DNA of 8,620 nt from DATEMK01 sp039914625 (GTDB lineage Bacteria > Bacteroidota > Bacteroidia > AKYH767-A > OLB10), in NCBI GenBank assembly GCA_039914625.1, contig JBDSOU010000111.1, positions 1 through 8,620 on the forward strand. Reading direction: 5' to 3'. The notes beneath the pieces are model-generated. The model was not told the origin of the DNA, made no database searches, and saw only the letters and a program-made list of their open reading frames with translations. The translations under genes were made by a program, and so were the position numbers. Positions 5,690 through 8,620 of the stretch are shown piece after piece; positions within the stretch are counted from its first letter, which is position 1, and each line of letters opens with the position of its first letter.

Positions 5690-7549
5690 ATGCTTTCCGC
5701 CCTTAAATTTCTGATCCGCCTGATTGTTTTATGGTTGTTATTTTTCTTTTTTTTCAGGATCATATTCCTGTTCACCCAATTCTCAAAAGCAAGCGGTGAA
5801 GGATTTTCAGAAATAATAAAAGTTTTTTATTCTGGTATTTTTCTTGACCTTTCTGCTGTTTGCTATATCCTTTCAGTTCCATTTGTTTTATTGCTGCTGC
5901 AGCTTTTTATTAAAGGAAGCTTTCTGAAAACAGTTAATTTATATTTCCATGCCATTGTACTTTTCATTTTTGTCGGGTTGGGGCTTGCCAATATTATTAT
6001 ATATAAAGAATGGGGGACATTATTTAATTCGCGCGCTCTTTATTATGCGACTGAACCAAAGGAAGTATTTGCATCCGTTTCAAATTTGGAATGGCTTATT
6101 TCACTTTCAGTATGGACGCTCATATTTTTATTGTTCTTTTATCTTTTCAGGAAACGGGTTCATAAATATTTTCCGGCTGCGGCATCGTTAAAATTGACCT
6201 ATATCATTGAATTGATCGTGTGTTTGGGTTTAATCCTCTTAGGGGGAAGGGGAGGGCTTCGCCAGATTCCCATTAATGAAAGCGCTGCCTATTTTTCCAC
6301 TAAACCGCTTCTTAATTTGATTGCCACTAATAATATTTGGTATCTCGGCCACAGCCTGCTACAGTCGCATGTGGGAAGTGAAAAGCTTTACAAGTACTAT
6401 GATGATACCCTGGCGGAAGACCATGTGAAGCAGCTTTATAAATTTAAGAATGACAGCACCATACAAATACTGAATATTGATCCGGCCCGGAAACCCAATG
6501 TAGTAATTATTATGCTGGAAAGCTGGAGCGCTGATATAGTGAAAGCAATAGGCGGTGAAGAAAATGTAGCTCCTGAAATTGACCGGTTAAAAAATGACGG
6601 CATTCTTTTCAGCAATATATACTCAGCCGGGTTTCGCACCGACCAGGGGATTGTTTCAATTCTCAGCGGGTTTCCCGCCCAGCCGAACACTTCCATTATA
6701 CGTTACCCTGAAAAAACTGAAAAGCTGCCTTCGCTGATCCGGGAATTTAAAGATAACAATTACGGCACTTCGTTTTACTATGGCGGTGAAATCGGTTTTG
6801 CAAATATGAACAGCTATTTTCTTAATTCGGGCTGCAACAGGATCATTACACAGAACGATTTTCAAAAATCGAAGCTCAGTAACAAGTGGGGGGTTTATGA
6901 TGAGTTTGTTTTAGACCGTCATGCAGCGGATTTGAACCATGAAAAGGAACCCTTCCTGTCGGTTTTGCTTACCCTGAGCACGCATGAGCCATTTGATATT
7001 CCGATAAAAAACCCTTTCGGTGATGCCACGGATCCTGATAAATTCAGGGGCGCTGCTTTCTATACTGATCAGTGCCTGGGAAGCTATTTCAAAAAAGTAA
7101 AAGAAGAGCCGTGGTTTAATAACACGTTGTTTATTCTTCTTGGCGACCACGGCCACAAGCTGCCTAAAGAAAATAATTATGATGATCCGAGGGCACGAAG
7201 GATGACGATGATGTTTTACGGAAACCTTATAAAGCCTGAATTTAAGGGAAAGGTTTTAAACATGATTGCGAACCAGAATGACCTTGCAGCCACACTTCTT
7301 TCACAGTTAGGTATGAAGCACGATGCTTTTGAATGGAGCAATAATATTTTTAATGCCCGCAGAAATAACTTTGCATATATATCGCTTGACTATGGTATGA
7401 ACTGGCTTACACCGAAAGGATATTTTACCTATCATTTTGACACCGGTAAAATTGATTACCCCCGTGGAAAAACAGCAGTCAGCACCGCTGACGTTACGAA
7501 TGCAAAATCGTATATACAATGCCTGTACAGGAAGTTTTTGGATTATTGA
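5690..7549 (+). CDS. LtaS-family sulfatase / membrane phosphotransferase
   Basis: A 619-residue inner-membrane enzyme of the LtaS/OpgB group of the alkaline phosphatase superfamily. Five hydrophobic segments (about residues 5-29, 46-74, 84-106, 134-153, 170-187) are followed by a periplasmic catalytic domain (about 265-580). Visible active-site features are NVVIIMLES (270-278; E277, metal ligand), FRTDQGIVSILSGFP (315-329; T317, the expected nucleophile), STHEPF (430-435; H432) and LLGDHGH (483-489; D486, H487). These correspond to Glu255, Thr300, His416, Asp475 and His476 of Staphylococcus LtaS, so the enzyme looks intact. Gram-negative relatives transfer phosphoglycerol or similar groups to periplasmic glycans or lipids; Bacteroidetes have no lipoteichoic acid, so the acceptor here is unknown. 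Start ATG 5690 leads straight into the first membrane segment. It is the last gene of the probable three-gene envelope operon. Confidence 0.9.
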   Translation: MLSALKFLIRLIVLWLLFFFFFRIIFLFTQFSKASGEGFSEIIKVFYSGIFLDLSAVCYILSVPFVLLLLQLFIKGSFLKTVNLYFHAIVLFIFVGLGLANIIIYKEWGTLFNSRALYYATEPKEVFASVSNLEWLISLSVWTLIFLLFFYLFRKRVHKYFPAAASLKLTYIIELIVCLGLILLGGRGGLRQIPINESAAYFSTKPLLNLIATNNIWYLGHSLLQSHVGSEKLYKYYDDTLAEDHVKQLYKFKNDSTIQILNIDPARKPNVVIIMLESWSADIVKAIGGEENVAPEIDRLKNDGILFSNIYSAGFRTDQGIVSILSGFPAQPNTSIIRYPEKTEKLPSLIREFKDNNYGTSFYYGGEIGFANMNSYFLNSGCNRIITQNDFQKSKLSNKWGVYDEFVLDRHAADLNHEKEPFLSVLLTLSTHEPFDIPIKNPFGDATDPDKFRGAAFYTDQCLGSYFKKVKEEPWFNNTLFILLGDHGHKLPKENNYDDPRARRMTMMFYGNLIKPEFKGKVLNMIANQNDLAATLLSQLGMKHDAFEWSNNIFNARRNNFAYISLDYGMNWLTPKGYFTYHFDTGKIDYPRGKTAVSTADVTNAKSYIQCLYRKFLDY

Positions 7550-7574
7550 CGTCCTGAAAACCTTGAAGATTTTT

Positions 7575-7601
7575 TTTTCCAAAGTTTGGAACTTTGGAAA
7601 A
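7575..7601. repeat. Perfect 12-bp inverted repeat (hairpin)
   Basis: TTTTCCAAAGTT (7575-7586) and AACTTTGGAAAA (7590-7601) are exact reverse complements with a TGG loop, 26 bases after the LtaS-like stop codon. A run of T precedes rather than follows the stem, so it is not a classical rho-independent terminator for the upstream gene, though it may stabilise the 3' end of its mRNA. Confidence 0.75.
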
Positions 7602-7649
7602 GGATCTGCAATTTTGGATAGTATTTGACAAAATAATTCCTTTAGAACC

Positions 7650-7671
7650 TGATAAAACTTATCACCTTTTT
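7650..7671 (+). terminator. Weak terminator candidate after the envelope operon
   Basis: TGATAA (7650-7655) and TTATCA (7659-7664) form a 6-bp stem with an AAC loop, followed by CC and TTTTT. The stem is short and AT-rich, so the call is tentative. Confidence 0.3.
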
Positions 7672-7819
7672 CAACCGTGCAAATGGCAATGAAATTTTTG
7701 CAAACGAGAATAACTATTTTTTTTTCTTCAAAAATATACACAGTACATTTCAGCGATTGCTGATACCTTTGCTATTGTTTCCTGATGCATCGGGCTTCAT
7801 TTTTTGCTCCGGATAAAGC

Positions 7820-8066
7820 AACCTTCAAGGTTTCAAAAACAAGGGTGTCAGAAAAGAATGCAACCCTTTAGCTGAAAGGGATATATAGGTTAATGCTGAA
7901 AGCATTCCACGTTTATAGAAAAAAATTCAGATCGTATTCTGCGACTCCTTTGGAGTCGAACCTCAATAACATTGATTTTTTCTATAAACGTAAAATCCGT
8001 TCCGGATTAATTTTTCAGAGGGGAAACCGCTTTTCGGACACCCTTGTTTCAAAAACCTTGAGGGTT
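7820..8066. repeat. 247-bp MITE-like element with terminal inverted repeats and nested hairpins
   Basis: The ends 7820-7856 and 8030-8066 are 37-base imperfect inverted repeats (32 of 37 positions match; 13 bases, AAACAAGGGTGTC and its complement, are exact). Between them lie CCCTTT-agctg-AAAGGG (7864-7880), AATGCT-gaa-AGCATT (7892-7906), a perfect 16-bp stem ACGTTTATAGAAAAAA (7909-7924) with its complement (7976-7991) enclosing CGACTCC-ttt-GGAGTCG (7942-7958), and AATCCG-ttc-CGGATT (7994-8008). There is no transposase and no clear target-site duplication. A frame crossing it (from 7893) is repeat sequence, not a credible gene. It could be a non-autonomous mobile element or a structured-RNA/cruciform element. 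Confidence 0.72.
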
Positions 8067-8111
8067 TATCATCACAGCAATTCAAAGGTTTCAAAAACCC
8101 TGAAGGTTTAT
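8046..8111. repeat. Direct repeat of a GTTTCAAAAACC / GGTTTAT word
   Basis: Bases 8046-8069 and 8088-8111 are 24-base copies that differ at two positions, offset by 42 bases. Each contains a near-palindrome of the AAACCYTGARGGTTT type. The first copy overlaps the right end of the MITE-like element. Part of the same word (GGTTTCAAAAAC) also occurs at its left end near 7829-7840. Confidence 0.7.
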
Positions 8112-8377
8112 TTTCCATTTTAATTTCCCTTACGCAACAATCCTCGTTATTACCTCGCATCAGTCACCGTCAATGTTGCTGGTGCTGATCCAGCAGGCTG
8201 CAAGGTTTATTTTTTTCCTCCCCCCATTTTTTATTTTTTTAATTTATTGCCACCTCACATTGCACACATTTTGTTTTGTCCCTGTCGTGCAAATCCATCC
8301 CAAAGGCAAAACAAAAAGACTGCAATCTCCTACGTTTTAACAACTCCGTAGCGAAATCTTTGGTTCTAATTCATTTT
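8112..8377. other. Non-coding stretch before the sigma-factor leader
   Basis: I see no supportable gene or RNA. It contains a 6-bp hairpin TGCTGG/CCAGCA at 8177-8195 and a run of T- and C-homopolymers at about 8206-8245. No protein similarity was recognised in short frames on either strand. Confidence 0.5.
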
Positions 8378-8411
8378 TTTGACCTTACAAGTTTTAATAT
8401 CCCTATCTTTA
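8378..8411 (+). promoter_or_regulatory. Candidate promoter for the leader ORF / sigma factor
   Basis: TTTG (8378-8381) is followed after 22 bases by TATCTTTA (8404-8411), one base off the TAnnTTTG box; the spacing is a little longer than usual. The box ends 4 bases before the ATG of a 30-codon ORF. A second, exact -7 match (TATATTTG, 8439-8446) lies inside that ORF and would bypass it. Confidence 0.4.
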
Positions 8412-8415
8412 CTAA

Positions 8416-8508
8416 ATGAAAACTGTTATTGTGCAAAATATATTTGATTCAACACAACCATCACTACCAATTTATCATCTTTATTTAAAAGGCCGGCAAT
8501 TTGACTGA
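8416..8508 (+). CDS. Possible 30-residue leader ORF overlapping the sigma factor
   Basis: ATG at 8416 opens 30 codons (starting MKTVIVQNIF, ending HLYLKGRQFD) and stops at TGA 8506-8508, overlapping the TTG start of the sigma factor by 8 bases in another frame. I recognise no family. Support comes from position only: a -7-like box just upstream and an overlap that would allow translational coupling. An open frame of this length can easily be chance, and the alternative -7 box at 8439 lies inside it. Confidence 0.25.
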   Translation: MKTVIVQNIFDSTQPSLPIYHLYLKGRQFD

Positions 8509-8620
8509 AGAAGGAGAAGATAATCTTATCAGGGGGTGTATTAAATGGGACAGGCAATCCCAAAATGCGCTTTATAACAAACATTGTGCAAAAATGTTTG
8601 CGGTATGTTTTCAATATTCC
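8501..8620 (+). CDS. ECF-type RNA polymerase sigma factor (N-terminal 40 residues only)
   Basis: The frame from TTG 8501 to the window end encodes 40 residues without a stop. It reads TEEGEDNLIRGCIKWDRQSQ and then NALYNKHCAKMFAVCFQYS. This is the region 2 start typical of Bacteroidetes ECF sigma factors (E..LI.GC...D..AQ..LY......M..VC.RY). Such factors direct RNA polymerase to specific promoters, often with a membrane anti-sigma factor or a SusC/D-type sensor encoded next door, which would lie beyond this window. An in-frame TAA at 8486-8488 and the lack of an ATG in between make TTG 8501 the likely start; the next Met is residue 32, too far in. It may be translationally coupled to the overlapping short ORF. 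The gene is cut by the window edge, not obviously broken. Confidence 0.86.
   Translation, partial: MTEEGEDNLIRGCIKWDRQSQNALYNKHCAKMFAVCFQYS

Larger units (their letters stand above)
7550..7819. other. Non-coding stretch after the LtaS-like gene
   Basis: There is no supportable gene here on either strand; the open frames are short, or shadows of the upstream gene. It holds a strong hairpin (7575-7601), a weak terminator-like hairpin (7650-7671), a partial AACCTTGAAG word (7558-7567) of the repeat family seen further right, and T-rich runs near 7712-7730. Confidence 0.6.

Noticed and set aside
7307..7741. Minus-strand frame of 144 codons overlapping the end of the LtaS-like gene
   Set aside because: More than half lies antisense to a well-supported coding region, it runs through the perfect hairpin at 7575-7601, and the protein resembles no known family.
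7893..8123. Plus-strand frame of 76 codons within the MITE-like element
   Set aside because: It is made of the element's inverted and direct repeats; the peptide shows repeat-derived SKTLRVY/SKTLKVY words, not a protein domain.
8177..8217. Intrinsic terminator formed by TGCTGG/CCAGCA and the later T-run
   Set aside because: The T-run starts about 10 bases after the stem and no gene lies closely upstream, so this is probably chance.
8426..8614. Minus-strand frame of 62 codons at the right edge
   Set aside because: It is antisense to the clear ECF sigma-factor N-terminus at 8501-8620.

Overview
The window is AT-rich chromosomal DNA that most likely comes from a Bacteroidota member, of a Chitinophaga/Sphingobacteria-like type. 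The evidence is the Bacteroidetes-type promoter boxes (TAnnTTTG, once with a TTG element exactly 19 bases upstream), start codons without Shine-Dalgarno sequences, a GIN-domain lipoprotein, a PagL-like outer-membrane protein, a polytopic protein family typical of the phylum, and intergenic DNA full of small palindromic and tandem repeats. No rRNA, tRNA, CRISPR array, transposase or phage gene was seen.

Layout. The left part is read leftwards: a partial membrane methyltransferase of the isoprenylcysteine carboxyl methyltransferase type (1-446), a peroxiredoxin (645-1118) and mazG (1209-1979). mazG has a textbook promoter at 1994-2023 and is probably transcribed together with the peroxiredoxin. 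From 2168 onward all genes read rightwards: a polytopic GT-C-like membrane protein (2168-3466), a PagL-type acyloxyacyl hydrolase homologue (3752-4849), a GIN-domain lipoprotein (4888-5628) and an LtaS/sulfatase-type membrane phosphotransferase (5690-7549). The last three are closely spaced (38 and 61 bases) and look like an operon for cell-envelope remodelling. The last 40 codons of the window (8501-8620) are the N-terminus of an ECF sigma factor cut by the window edge. It has a TTG start and is overlapped by a possible 30-codon leader ORF.

MazG and the peroxiredoxin fit housekeeping and stress roles (NTP-pool sanitation and peroxide removal). The polytopic protein, PagL-like, GIN and LtaS-like proteins all belong to the envelope: lipid or glycan transfer in the inner membrane, acyl removal in the outer membrane, and a surface or periplasmic lipoprotein of unknown role. 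Their joint substrate is not evident from sequence.

The most unusual content is non-coding. (i) A 247-bp MITE-like element (7820-8066) has 37-bp imperfect terminal inverted repeats and several nested hairpins. (ii) Copies of a CGCAGAG-rich repeat lie in inverted orientation tightly around the single GT-C-like gene, with a third copy making a long hairpin. (iii) A degenerate but strictly phased 7-bp tandem array (3586-3706) has smaller heptad runs in two other intergenic gaps. About 1 kb after the LtaS-like gene holds only repeats and hairpins until the sigma-factor leader. I saw no convincing new defence or mobile system.
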